Assembly: GCF_958979055.1 (NCBI RefSeq)
Contig: NC_084889.1
Coordinates: 1,364,001 to 1,428,000 of the forward strand
Source: Alnus glutinosa
Lineage: Eukaryota; Streptophyta; Magnoliopsida; Fagales; Betulaceae
Direction: 5' to 3'
DNA: 64,000 nt
The notes beneath the pieces are model-generated. The model made no database searches. It was given only the letters and a program-made list of their open reading frames with translations, and had not been told where the DNA came from. The translations under genes were made by a program, and so were the position numbers. This document shows, in pieces, positions 12,623 to 24,717 of this stretch; position 1 is the stretch's first letter; each line of letters starts with the position of its first letter.

Positions 12623-15600
12623 CTAGATAGACATCATAACCTGATCAATGGATTGAAGTGCTTGGTTGGAGAAAAATCGGACATCAACATCTGGGTCCTC
12701 ACCCAGCTCAACTAAACAGGGACGGATGGTCATCTCCACCACCTGCAATGCAAGAATTCTCAGACCAAATGACCAAAAAGGTAAAAATAAATAAATAAAA
12801 TAAAGCAAGACAACAAAACACAAATTACGATGAGATTCTAAAGAAACACGTGAAAAAAGAAACTAAAAATGCACAAGATACTTACCGAGTGATCAACAAT
12901 AGGAATAAGGGAGTGAAGCACCTTTGCCACATTGAACTTGATGTTGGGTACCCTGGAAAGTGAAATTCAGGCCAGCACTCAAAGCCCAACCACATTACAT
13001 ATTTCCTATCTCTTTTTCTTTTCAATTTCTTTTAATAAATTTTTCCCATTAGGTAAACAAAGTTCTAAGAAAACCAAATACCTGTCCTTTGATGCATTGA
13101 TGGCCACTGGCAACAGTTTTGAATTTGTGATTTCTGAGCCCATTACAGGGGCAAGGAGAGAGATTGCCCGCAGAATGGTCGTCCGATACAAATAGTGTGG
13201 GTTGTTAATCATCTCCAGAACCTGCCCAGATGGCATGCCAACTTCCATTGTTTCAAAAAGTAGTAGCTAAAGAAAGGAAGAACAACAAAATGCAAATCAC
13301 CAAGACTCAAAACAGAAGGAAATATCAATGTATGGTGCAGTCTACACACCCTAAGTAGGCTTGTCAACAAACTGAAGCAGATAATTTTTTTTTTTATTTT
13401 TTTTTTTATTTTTAAAGAAAAAAGTAACCATCTGACATCTATAGAAAATCTGCAAGTTAATTGAATATTTCTCAAAAGATGGACGGTTGATAGTTGTATG
13501 AGCCGGGCAGGAAGATATTACTACAAAAACTGTTCAATAGCCTATAAGCTCATTGCCAGCAATTACGTGCAAAACCAAGACAAACCCAAGATATAGGTAT
13601 GGATTTCAGTTTAATTCCCGCATATCAATCTTAAAGTTATATTCCATGTTGAATTGTAGAGCAATCTGCAATCTCTCAAGGGACAGCCAGTAGGAAATAA
13701 TGAACCAAGTCATCAAATAAACCTGTGGAATTATGTGCTGCATTGCCCACTCTGGACCAAACTCTTCTGCAAGGCGCTTCACGTTGTTAGCAGCTGCATC
13801 ACGGATCGAGTAAACCTGTAATAAACACCCAGAATAATGATGACCCGAAAATAAATGCAACAAACACCCAGGATAAGAAGTCAAAAGATTGGTAAAAACT
13901 ATGTGAATACAATTTAAGATAACTTCTTGGCAAAAAATCAATCAAAAGGTGGGTAAAACGTTCTCAGGATAAACATTTAAAAATGGACTTCATTTTCCAA
14001 ATGAAGCACAGAATATACAAGTTTTTGAATCTTACAAGACAAGATGAATCATCATAGGGTGGTAACAAACTTATTTCCTATTTGACTTCCTAAAAGTTGC
14101 AAATAATATATTTCCAGATGATTAAGAATCATATCTTTATGACTCACTCCAAATACTCTCATGCCTACTTCTAGTTTTGTCTAAATAGTCCTTCCAAACA
14201 CAAAAATGATTTATTTATAATAAAACAGACATAATATACATACAAATAAGAGCTACCAAGGGACAAAAGGATATGAACATTAAAAAAAAAAAAAAAAGAA
14301 ACATAAAGAATGTCATGAACTAAATGCAAAACAAGAATGCCATACACAATGTGTTCATTCCGGCAAGATGAAGAAACACAAACCTTATCCTTTAACCACT
14401 GCATGCAAAGAGCACCTAGCTTATCGTCAAAAAACCCAACACCCAATTGACTAGCCAATAAAGGGATATACTCTATTATTGCAAGCCGTACTCTCCAGTG
14501 TCTATCCTCCGCAAGCTCAACAATGGCTGGTAACAAGGATTGAAACAGCAGATCAATTCCAATTACCTGCAAGAATGGCTTGTTTCAACACGACTGAGGG
14601 AAAAAAATGCATGCATATTAAAGTCGCAAGTCCAATGTATTAAAAGCATGTAGAGCATCATAAGAATCATAATAATGGGAAAATGTTAAAAAGAGCAGAA
14701 AGAAATGGTCAGCACTGCGCTTAAGATCCCTAAGTTTTAACAGACCTGATTAACTTGATCAAGCTTGCTGATAATATTGAGTCGAACATCAGGAAATTCA
14801 TCCTTCAGAAGAGAAAGGAAAATTGGAAGGAGCTGTTCAATTGTGGCATCCTGCATTACATAACAGAATGGGATTCAAAAATTCAACGCAAGTTAGAATC
14901 TCATGCAAAAGATCAGATTCCTCATATAAGCAGAAACCAGAGACGTTTAATGGCCAACGACCCACACTAATTCAGGAAAGAATAAATGAGATAGAAATAA
15001 AAAGTGTCTAATTTCCCACCCAAAACATGATGTGCAGGTCAAATTTACATACTACATATGAAACAATCCATTGAAAAAGTTTAAACCCAAGCAAAACATA
15101 CAAGGAAACGTAGTTAGTATTTACTTCAAATGCATATCAGATAAAAGACGTCATTATCATCAGAGAAGACATGGGTAGTTTATTCCCACAATACTAATAT
15201 ACGTATGGCATTGATATCCACAGGCAAAATAATAAAGGAGGGCAACAAAGCTGAATATAAACATTGCAATTCAAGTAGAACAACAAGAAGAAAAGATGTG
15301 TAACTGCAGCTCACATGCAAAGGACAATGACAATGTTATTTGAGGACATCAGGGTTTTAAAATATAGTGGCTTACACCAACTACTCATCTGAATTTGGTT
15401 GAGCACGCGCCGATTTGAAATTCAATCAAATTACAATAAAATGCAGCACGAAAATTGACCAAATAATTCAAATGAGAATACAAACAGGAAGTAGAAAGTT
15501 TCACATAATTCAAGATTTGGACAAAGACACTTTGAGGGCAAGAAGTTCCACCCCCAAATCAAACCAACTTAGTAAAGGTAGAGTTTCTCTGTAGTAATAT

Positions 15601-18600
15601 TCTAAGACAAGTGCAAAGCTAATAGTCAACAGATATAGATTTAAGTAGATTAATCACCAAATCTGAATGATAACGAAAGGTTAAGCAATAAGACCAACTA
15701 AGAAGCTCTTCTGTCTTGATGGTAATAATCACCCCCTCCACATTCCTTGGCAGGTTGGATTATTAACATGCAACAATATACAGATGCTACTTTGGTAAGA
15801 ATTAAAGTTGAGAAACCATAAACACGCCAACCCTACAAGCCTTTCCTCCTTCCCACCATAAAGACAAAAGGTTTGAGAGGGGAAAAACATAACTTGATTT
15901 TGAATCAATTAATAGGGAGAGCTATTGAAATCCACATGGACCAATGGTGCAATTAAGAATAAGAAAAAATATTGAACCATTCTTGTAAAACTACCTAGAC
16001 TGAATAAGGAACCTTAGCTGTAGCAGACCAACACCCAAAGAGTGATAGAAAAAGCTGGCAACTATCAAAGTACTACAAAATTGCTATAAACTATATTACA
16101 TCTCATAAGATAACTTCCTAAACTTTTTCCAATATGTATGCAGTTTACAACACGTAAAGATCAGCCAGCCCAAAACAATCTTTTCAACAAGAGAGAGAAT
16201 CAAAAGATTTATTTCTTCTTGTTGATTGGTTTATCAAATCAACTATGTTTGGCATTGAAAAACTAGAAAATATTGAGTAACATTTTTATTTTTTATTTTT
16301 TATGACAAGGAACCCCTCCAAGGCAGGGCCACTTCATGTACCCACCCGTTGGGTAAACCTCGGGCCCGTGCAAAGCACTCCCTCCACACGGATCGGGTAG
16401 TACTCCGGCTTCGCCAACGGGCTGGCCCCAAATATTGAGTAACCAATCCACCTTATATGCATGAAATGGGCAACAATGCTTCATTGGTGGACCAGGATAA
16501 CTGCATCAGCATGGACCAGTACACAATATTCTTACCTTTCCCAAGACAGGAGCCATTCCCATTATAACTGAAGCCAAAGCAGAGCGGACATGCTGAGAAG
16601 AATCTGATGACAGCTCCTGTAATGGTCATTGTAGAGTACTGAGATAGCTGTAATAGAGGGTGTAAAAGTTTAAGTGTAGTTCCCTAAACAGAACTAAAAA
16701 TTTTAATAAGCACGTGCACCTTCACACCTTCACACAAGGAAGAATATTCTCAATTGCAAGTTCAGGATTTAAAATCCGACAAAACTTAGTTACTTTGCCA
16801 GCAGCTGCTATTCGTACTTCAGCCTCATTATCTCGAAGCAACCGCACATAGGCAGGGACCAACTCCGTCCTTAGAAGATAATAACCACGAACAAAATATT
16901 ACAAAAGAGATGCCACAAACAAACATTATTGCTACACACCACACTTGAAAGTTAATTGCCAAACAAACTGTCTTGTATAAATACATCTGATCAGAAATCA
17001 TGCGCAATTTTGAGGTGATTGTTATAGATAATGAGTATGGTGCATAATGAATACATGAGAATGAAACTGAAATTATACACATATTTACAGGATGCAGCAG
17101 GACAATGTCAGTTACATGCCATAAGCAAGATACCATGGTGGCTGAATATTAACTGACTACCTAGTAGGCTCAGGCCCCACAGCTTCACAAAGTTCATATA
17201 ATTGATTTGCAACCATGTAACGCACACGCCAAGACTTATCCTGTTCAGAAATAAAAAAAGCATGTAAGAGCTTAAAGAACTAGCAAAACTAGTATCAGCT
17301 TAAGATGCAAGCAAACACCAATTATACATTTGGTTGGATCCATCATAACACCAGAGATACTTGGTAGCATGCTCCAAGATATAAAATAATCATATAAATT
17401 GCTTAAAATAAGAATTTTATCCCATGGGGAAAACATTTTCATGATTCATAGAATCACTCGGTGATAAAATTTAAAGGAAAACATTGCTAATGAAATCTCC
17501 AGATTAAGCCTGGCCCTTTCGAAACTAACTCTGAAGACAACTCAAAACGGTCGCAATAGCCAAGACAGAAGCTTTTCTTTGGGGAACCCAAAGTGAATGA
17601 AATACATAATGAATGGATCCTTTTAAAATATGCAGAACCTCAGGGTATTTTTCTTTTCTAGGCTCAGTAACTTGTAAAACACCAAGCAGACACAATAGGT
17701 ACCATCCATTTTTTTGTTTTCTAGCAGCCCTGACCTATGTTCTCATAGCTAAACCAGCTTAACTAGATCTCTCTAGTCTTGTTCTTGCAGAACCTCAATT
17801 CAACCAAAACACCATTTACTAGTGTACTTTTTTCTTCTCATTGCATGTGACCAAACTTAATAGAGCTCAAATTCAACCAATATCTTAGTCTCATCTACCA
17901 TGTAATAAACTTCAAGCTCACCACAAGCGATGAACATAATTCAGTTCCCAACTTTCCTTTCTGTTCTCCTAGCAATTATTCCTTCATTGTTCTCATCACC
18001 TAGTAACTGAAATTTAGCTGAAATATCTTCACTTCACATTTATACCATCTTAAATTTATCAATTCTTTCCACCTTCTTACATCATTTCCAAGCTTCTAAT
18101 AAGGTTTTATTGAATTACATGCTTTAAATAGAAAAAAAAAAAATGCACACGAGCACAAACATATATACATACATATGCAAATATATACATATATCTTCAG
18201 CATCAATTACTCTACAATACTCATTATCAAGCATCAATAATCAATATATGATTAGCTTCAACTAGATATTGTACATAACATTTCAAAAAGGTACATCACC
18301 AGAGAAATTTGATAGAACAAAATCATGATTATATATGACAAGAAGTAAAGTATTAGCACAAAAATCCTCAAATGGATGCCTTACAAACCCATGCTATACA
18401 TGAAATCTGCTAAAACATGAAACACCAATCATAGAAATGGAAAAATTATATATATCATGTCCACAGCTATACCTGAGAGAAACTAACAATAACAGGTAGA
18501 ATATGTGCAACACAGTCCTGGGGTTCCAACAACTTGCCAAGAGCGGCACAGCCTTCAACAGCCAACAATCGAACAGAATCTTGATCTGAGTGGAATTAAT

Positions 18601-20715
18601 TTTAAAAATGTCATATGAACTTAAAAAATGAATTTTTTTTTTTTTTTATAAGTAATAAACCAATCTTATTAAAAACTTTAAAAAGGGAAATTAACTCAAT
18701 ATTATATTGGAAAAACTAACTATGCAGTAGTCATTTCCCTATAAGCTTTTCAGATTTAAGAAGAGGAACACTCATTCCTCATGACCCCTCACATGTCTTT
18801 GTATGTCCTGATGTTTAATAGCCTGATTCCTCATATCTAAATTTGATCCCTTACATGTCTTTGCACATTCTTATGTTATAGAATTTAAACTTGATGTAAC
18901 TTAATAAGTCTGAATATCAAAGCCAATTTCAATTTTATAAGAGGGTTCTTCATGAGTTAGATCAAAATGGCAACCTTAGCCTTCTTGCCACATTATATGC
19001 ACATAATACATACAACTCTGAATTTAAAATCAAGTTGTGATACATATGAGTCATGTGCTTATCATGTGTGTTAACATTGACAGACAATGGATCCTTATGG
19101 CAATAGCTTACCCCATGGATTTTCAAGATAATTTTGGTACCCTATGGATCTGTTTGATACAAGTACAAACCCCAATGATCAAATTAGTAATTTTCCCATT
19201 TAATAAACATCCAACCATGAGTTTTCAATTGACATATTAGAGTCAATGATGACAAACACATAAAGAAAATCACTCAACTGCAAAGGTAATGATGAGCCAT
19301 CAAAGGGAAAGCATTCACAAAAAATAGATGTTGTGCCCTATTTCAAGGTGCCCTTGAAGCTGACATGTCAGTCCTCTCTTATTACCTTATCTAAACCCGT
19401 GTAAGGAGGTTCACTCGAGTATAGTATAGTGTGGCTTATCAAACACTAAAAAGATATTTGACTTACCATCCTGTGTAAGATCCTCAAACATTGACATGAT
19501 GTCAGTTTTTAGATAAGCAGATTCAACAGTTGCAGCATATTTCCCCAGATTCATTGCAGCAGACCTCCTAACCATAGGCATGTCATCTTGACACAACTGA
19601 CTGTATATTGACCGCAACTCTATCTTCAAAATCTCTGGGGCACTAGCGTAGGCAATATGAAACAATCCACATGCAGAGACTCGTGCTGTAAACCATTCAC
19701 CAGCTGCCAATCTCTGTAATACAAAATAATTAAAACTTGGAGTTAAAAGAGAACAGGGTAAAATAATTAAAACATTGAATACAGAGACAAACAAACCAGT
19801 GATAGAAATAGTAATGCTATACAGAAGTTGCCATTAGAATATTTAGAAATAAACTCCCCCAAAGAGCCTCATGCAAATTTCAAAATATCATTTCTTTTTC
19901 CTTTGTGAGGATTGTGAGGGTGTAGGAATTAAGAACTTCTCAACTTCTTATAGGTCTTGCAAGGTGAGGGTGTGTGTGTTGGGGAGGGGGAGGATCCCAT
20001 AACTGTGACTAGCGGACAATATGTTGCTAACAGCAAAACCATGTAATAAGTTAAGGAATCAAGGAAATTGTGAGTACCCGTATTAGAAAGAACAATCTGT
20101 CAATATGGCAGAGTTATTAAAGATATGTAAGAAAATTTCTTCTCTCTATTTGTTTTTTGGTATTTCTACCAACAAAGTTTCACTTGCAGTAGACCTAAAC
20201 AATAAAAAGCAGTTCTGCACAACAACCAAATCTTGCAGAAAATACAGTTAACAAGCTTTAGAAAATGAAAAAGATAAAAGATGACAGTCAAAGTTCAAAC
20301 ATAGGAAAAACAGTCAACTAACCTTGACCAGAGGAATAAACCAGTCAACCAAATCACTCTCTCTCATCTGAGAGCCAATTCTACACAGCGACTCCACAGC
20401 TTTTTCCCTCACACAGGTTTCCTCAACAGTGCAAAGGGTCTCCAAAGGTGGGAGCAAAACATGGGCATGCTCCACCCCCCCAACGTATGGAATAAACACC
20501 CCCAACTCTTCCGCCATCACAAGAAGCACCTCATCATCATCATCATTGTTTTCACTCAGAAATGGGATCAGCTCCTTTCGTGTTCGCTCCTCCCCAAGAG
20601 CACGTGCAATTGTGGATAGCCTCCTAATTGAGTTCAGCCGCAGCTGGATGTCATCGTTTTTCAACTCATCTATGAGCACGGCAATTGGATATAGTGGTTC
20701 TTCAGCCGTATGCAT
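12623..20715 (-). CDS. PP2AA: PP2A 65-kDa regulatory (scaffold) subunit A
   Basis: The scaffold subunit of protein phosphatase 2A, which holds the catalytic C and a variable B subunit. Coding exons, 5' to 3' on the minus strand: 20715-20323, 19713-19467, 18585-18473, 17240-17161, 16869-16728, 16616-16536, 14850-14746, 14566-14384, 13815-13723, 13221-13082, 12952-12886, 12742-12623. All introns are GT-AG and the exons sum to 1764 nt, giving 587 residues, the usual plant length. The protein is a run of about 15 HEAT repeats, with landmarks such as [17 protein letters not shown] near the N-terminus, [19 protein letters not shown] in the middle and [20 protein letters not shown] at the end. No frameshift or stop is seen. 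A 5' UTR intron (20732-21550) is inferred. Introns carry a SINE and long AT-rich tracts. In Arabidopsis the paralogues are RCN1, PP2AA2 and PP2AA3; neighbouring HOP2 and IST1-like genes recall PP2AA3, and ALMT recalls RCN1. Confidence 0.96.
16282..16429 (-). mobile_element. SINE-like retroposon in a PP2AA intron
   Basis: A 148-bp GC-rich insert with a T/A-rich tail on its left (so oriented minus, as is the gene), bounded by a perfect 14-bp duplication AAATATTGAGTAAC (16268-16281 and 16430-16443). The body includes GAGGTTTACCCAACGGGTGGG and ends with a TTCCTTGTCAT-plus-A-rich tail. This resembles 3' parts of tree SINEs I have seen, but the family is not certain. It has no coding capacity. Confidence 0.8.
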
Positions 20716-20731
20716 CTTATTTCAAAGATAT

Positions 20732-21550
20732 CTAACAACTTCAAACAATTAGATTGCAAATAGTGAGCACCATTACAACTACCAAAAGTATATTGTGGCT
20801 TGAAAATTGTGGCCAAATTCAAAGCCAAAAATAAACTCAATATTCGGAAAGAAGTATGTATTAAATAACTATTACGTAACTATAACTCCAAGCCTAAATT
20901 TTAAGTGAAAAGATGCTTGAACTGATGAACTGTTGCCATTCCGAAACTAATTTCCCAGTAATTGAGCAAACGCGTAGATAAAAGCAATATCCCAATTTTT
21001 TTATTGGGAATTCACGGGAAATGAGAGCGATGACATGGAATTTTACAGCGGCTAACTTAAAACACCGTTTGTCCGTTTGTTAGAAACTTTCGAGTATTTT
21101 CTTCTTCATTTCTTGGCAACTTTCTAGGAACGATTAAGATCCACACACCAAGATCTAAAACAAACCGTAGAATTCAACTCCAAAACATGAAGGAAAATTT
21201 GAGAAATAAAAGGAGCAGAGGAAAACTCGGATTCCAAAGCCTGAAAATCCCTAAAAGCTCCTTTTGGCTGCCGAAGAAACGAGTGAAAATAAATTCGTTT
21301 TTGGGACAGGAGGGAACTCAGAGTCTCAGACTACGCCTGGCGCAACTCCTCAGCTCAGTCAAGTGAGAGTTTCTTCGTTCTAAAGCATTTCATAATATGA
21401 AACTTAAAATGTGGTTTTATTTTATTTTATTTTCCCCGGCTTTCTCGAAAACTAAACAGAAAGCAAGAATTCGAAATTAGCCAAGAGAAAATTAAGCATT
21501 ACATTGTTTGGAGAAAATCGATTCAAATTGAGAAGTGGGAGTGATCTTAC
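20732..21550 (-). other. Inferred 5' UTR intron of PP2AA
   Basis: On the minus strand a donor ATCCG|GTAAGATC begins at 21550 and an acceptor TTGTTAG|ATATC ends at 20732, 16 nt upstream of the PP2AA ATG. The leader exon upstream of 21551 is GC-rich (GCGGGAACGCGTTGAGATCCG) and is conserved in the duplicate at 25643-25680. The segment 21099-21112 (TTCTTCTTCATTTC) is the unoccupied equivalent of the viral-element insertion site in the duplicate. No cDNA is available to confirm. Confidence 0.6.
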
Positions 21551-21800
21551 CGGATCTCAACGCGTTCCCGCCGGCTGCCTCTGATTCGCACAGAGAGACT
21601 TGAGAGAGATTCGTTTTTGTGTTGACTGTTGCGTGAATGCGATGTTTGGAGGCCTAGAACACTTTTTAGAATTGAAAGTGGAAACCCATGGGCTTTTCTT
21701 TTTTTTTTGGTGGGGGGGGGGGGGGAATGCACTTTTGATTGGTCCAGTGTAATAATGGGATTGTTTGTTACAAGTAGGTCTGAGCTTTTTCAAGTTACAA
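21551..21800 (-). promoter_or_regulatory. PP2AA leader exon and proximal promoter
   Basis: Located by the conserved donor at 21551/21550 and by conservation with 25643-25790. The leader carries GAGAGA-type pyrimidine/purine tracts on the coding strand (TCTCTCTGTGCG). No clear TATA box is seen. The start site cannot be fixed. Confidence 0.45.
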
Positions 21801-21806
21801 AACACT

Positions 21807-22408
21807 GGAAATAAAAAGATAAATACGCCACTGCTAATAAAGTACTAATAATCGTCTTAAATTATTATTTAATTATTAATGTCTTCTTAAATTATTAATT
21901 ATATCAATGTTTCCTTTCAAATTATCAAAAAAAATATTAATGTATCTTCCAAGACCAAGAAAAAGACAAAAATAACCTTAAATATTTTATTAAAACAAAA
22001 ATGTCTTTATAAATTCAAAAAACTAAAATAAAAAAAAAATTCTTTAAAAAAAAAACAAATTAAAAAATAAAGAAAAAAGAAAAAAGAAATATAAAAATAT
22101 AAAGAACGATTTTTTTTAAAAAAAAAAACGAAAAAGAAAACTGAAAATTATATTAAAAAAAAGTTTTTTATTAAATTTAAAAAAAAAAAAGATTTTTTAA
22201 AAAAAAAAACGAAAAAATAACTGAAAATTCTAAAAACAATTTTAAGTTTTATTTTATTTTAATAATTTTATGAATGTTATTTTTGTTATTAAGAGGACAT
22301 TGACATTTTTTTAGTAGTTTAGAGGAGAATATTGACACAATTGATAGTTCGAGGAAACATTGACAATGAGATGGTAAATTGAGAGAGTTGTGAGTAATTT
22401 TTCCTTTA

Positions 22409-22409
<1 letters not shown>
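21807..22409. mobile_element. Foldback MITE, same family as 28358-28963
   Basis: The right arm (ACATTGACAATGAGATGG, GACACAATTGATAGTT) is the inverted counterpart of the left-arm text around 21860-21960, and both match the arms of the element at 28358-28963. The core is almost pure A/T. An (AT)n microsatellite (22411-22441) follows. Confidence 0.55.
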
Positions 22410-22440
<31 letters not shown>

Positions 22441-22444
<4 letters not shown>

Positions 22445-23205
22445 GCCTTTACATGTATCAAAATATATCCGAACCATTCATTCTTCTGTCTTCTACTGGG
22501 AAACTCTAGATTTCCTTTCAAAATGGCCATGATACACCGGATGGTTCGGTTCGGAAATGTTTTGATGTGATCCTGGCCCCTAAACCTTCCACTCTGGCTT
22601 CAAACAACAATTACAACCAAATCCACCAATACAAATTACACCATAAGAACCGCCATGACTTAATCCCTTCTGAGCCATCACCTGTTAAGATTATAATTTA
22701 TAACCCCAAAAAAAAAACTATATTAATAAAAGATAAAGCACAACATCCGCGTAAATCTCTAATCCTCTTTTAAGTTTCATTTCATTTGCACTAACAAGAT
22801 CTTGGCAGCAGAGAAAAGCCCCATAACTGGAGATTCCGGCTTGGCTTCCATCAGAATAACATAAAACGAATCCTTCCAAGAGCTGCGTCGTCAGACGTCA
22901 GTTCAGAACCTCTTCAGTGGCTAGAATTACCATTTTACTAGTGTCCTATTTGAAAACGCTTTTTTGGAAGGTTTTTTGTTTTTTTAGCAAAAATAAAATA
23001 AAAACACTAAGAAACAATCAAAATTACTTTCTTCTTTACTAACATCAAAACATTTTTCCAACCAAAAAGCATCATTTAAAAAGTTATATCAAAAAGCACC
23101 TTACAGTCAACCAAGCAGTAGCCAACGATGAATTCCCAACAATTGTATGAAAAGCATGAAGATGAAGCAACTAAACAAGGAAGTCAATGGAAGCACCAAA
23201 ACAGT
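22441..23205 (-). pseudogene. Duplicated 3' end of the ALMT gene (last 6 codons plus 3' flank)
   Basis: This parallels 31610-32326 along most of its length, e.g. GAAACTCTAGATTTCCTTTC, ATCCGCGTAAATCTCTAATC, CCATAACTGGAGATTCC and CTTCAGTGGCTAGAATTAC. It ends exactly in the terminal codons of ALMT: GGAAGCACCAAAACAGT is shared, then similarity switches abruptly to PP2AA leader sequence at about 23205/23206. A roughly 170-bp AT-rich piece (about 22925-23100) is absent from the ALMT locus. No ALMT coding sequence beyond the last six codons remains. Confidence 0.85.
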
Positions 23206-23506
23206 ATTAAATTCAAAGCCAGTAATAATAAACCCAATATTCGGAAAGAAGGCATGTATTAAATAACTATTACATAACCATGACTCCAAACCTAAATTAA
23301 AGTGAAAAAAGATACTTGAACTGAAGAATTGTTGCCATTCCGAAACTAATTTCCCAGTAATATAGCAAAACACATAGATAAAAGCAATGTCTCAATTTGT
23401 TCATTGAGAATTCACGGGAAATGAGAGCGAAAAATAATGGAATTTTACAGCGGCCAACTTAAAACCCCATTTGTTAGAAACTTTCGAGTATTTTCTTCTT
23501 CATTTC
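23206..23506 (-). repeat. Duplicated PP2AA 5' UTR intron, distal part
   Basis: This is similar to PP2AA 20815-21112, sharing GTATGTATTAAATAACTATTAC-like text, TTGCCATTCCGAAACTAATT and GAAACTTTCGAGTATTTTC. It ends at the left copy of the 14-bp target-site duplication (23493-23506). The intron acceptor and first coding exon of PP2AA are not included. Confidence 0.88.
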
Positions 23507-24717
23507 TGTGATGGAGCGGTGGGGGTTTGTCCGGATTCAGCTTGATATATCCAGCTTATCAACACTTCAGCTTCAGCTTTAAATCTCTCTCTATACTCAT
23601 CACTGACATCTTCTAGCTGTTTAATTGATAAGATGTCCTTGGCAGTTTCAGGGTTCAATCTTTTCAGCATGCACGCTAATAAGAATACCAGCTTTGGACA
23701 AGTTCTGGTCCGTAGGCTGGACATAAAGTTGGGATCAAATATCCTAGCATACTTCCACATGCGTCTTTGATAAGTCGGATCAGAACTACAGAACATTGTG
23801 AGCAATGTTATCAAGTCCGTGATCTGCCTATCAAACCTACGTGCGTATATTGCTTTCAACAAGGTTGATATCCTGCAGTTTAGTGCTACACACAGCCTGT
23901 AGAAAATTGATATTATATGCATTCCAGTGTGAAAGAGATATCTATCATATAAGAACATTTTCAGGTCATCAGCTGAAGCTTCTTCTGTGTTGGATAGATA
24001 CAATATTCTGTATAAGGTCACCTTAAATATCTCGTTCTCTGTTAGATTCCATGCAGAGTGCAAACTATTTAGGACTGTAGCTCGCGGTTGAATGTTCCCT
24101 ACTGGACATGGTTTTACATAAAACTTTCTATAGCCCCCTCTAATTTGTGACCAGGCTTGAAGATAGTTGTCATGAGATCTTGCAAACAACCTAAGTGTTG
24201 ATGCCGCCAAAAATGAGTATGCCTTTGCATTTTCAGACTCATCTAATCCTTCAGATGCTATCTGTGTATCACTTGTATATGTGCTTGTATCCAAGTCGGT
24301 GTAGTTTCTATCCGCCTGCGAACCCATTCCTCTAGGGATTTCACTAGGAAACACTCTGGGCTGATTTCCTGCACCTGGTCCTCTTAGCTGAAATGCTAAC
24401 AACATCAAAGCACCCATATCAGATTCAGATAGTTCACTCCCTAGTTTTGGCAATACAACTCTTCCCAACCGACACACATGTTCATTGCTTATCTCAAACA
24501 GGCGAATTCCAGCTCTGCCAAACCACTCATCATCTTTGAAGTCAGTTTTTACTTCTGTCCTAGGTAGATCAGGAATATTGCCAAAACGTGCTGGTAGAGT
24601 GGGCATTGTAGGCCTAAGATTCCTTATTCTATCTCCGATTGCCTCCATCGTTGATCTCTCCTCTTCCTGGCCGGTATTATCTCCAGTTCGCTTAACTATG
24701 GTCGATTCAGAAGGCAT
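23500..24717 (-). CDS. Rhabdovirus nucleocapsid (N)-like ORF of an endogenous viral element
   Basis: A 405-codon ORF with no internal stop. It resembles nucleocapsid proteins of plant rhabdoviruses (cyto-/varicosavirus type). Visible family-like blocks are LFARSHDNYLQAWSQIRGGY (177-196), MFLYDRYLFHTGMH (254-267), and RRMWKYARIFDPNFMSSLRT (318-337) followed by CPKLVFLLACML. In the virus this protein coats genomic RNA. Here only this gene is present. The final codons AAA and TGA (23505-23500) lie within the host target-site duplication, so the viral C-terminus is cut off and the host supplies the stop. Upstream, a 34-codon in-frame segment starting at ATG 24822 ends in TAA (24720-24718) directly before the ATG at 24717, so the original N-terminus was probably longer. 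Sense orientation relative to the duplicated PP2AA promoter makes expression possible, but this is unproven. Family assignment is by eye. Confidence 0.82.
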   Translation of the reverse strand: MPSESTIVKRTGDNTGQEEERSTMEAIGDRIRNLRPTMPTLPARFGNIPDLPRTEVKTDFKDDEWFGRAGIRLFEISNEHVCRLGRVVLPKLGSELSESDMGALMLLAFQLRGPGAGNQPRVFPSEIPRGMGSQADRNYTDLDTSTYTSDTQIASEGLDESENAKAYSFLAASTLRLFARSHDNYLQAWSQIRGGYRKFYVKPCPVGNIQPRATVLNSLHSAWNLTENEIFKVTLYRILYLSNTEEASADDLKMFLYDRYLFHTGMHIISIFYRLCVALNCRISTLLKAIYARRFDRQITDLITLLTMFCSSDPTYQRRMWKYARIFDPNFMSSLRTRTCPKLVFLLACMLKRLNPETAKDILSIKQLEDVSDEYRERFKAEAEVLISWIYQAESGQTPTAPSQK

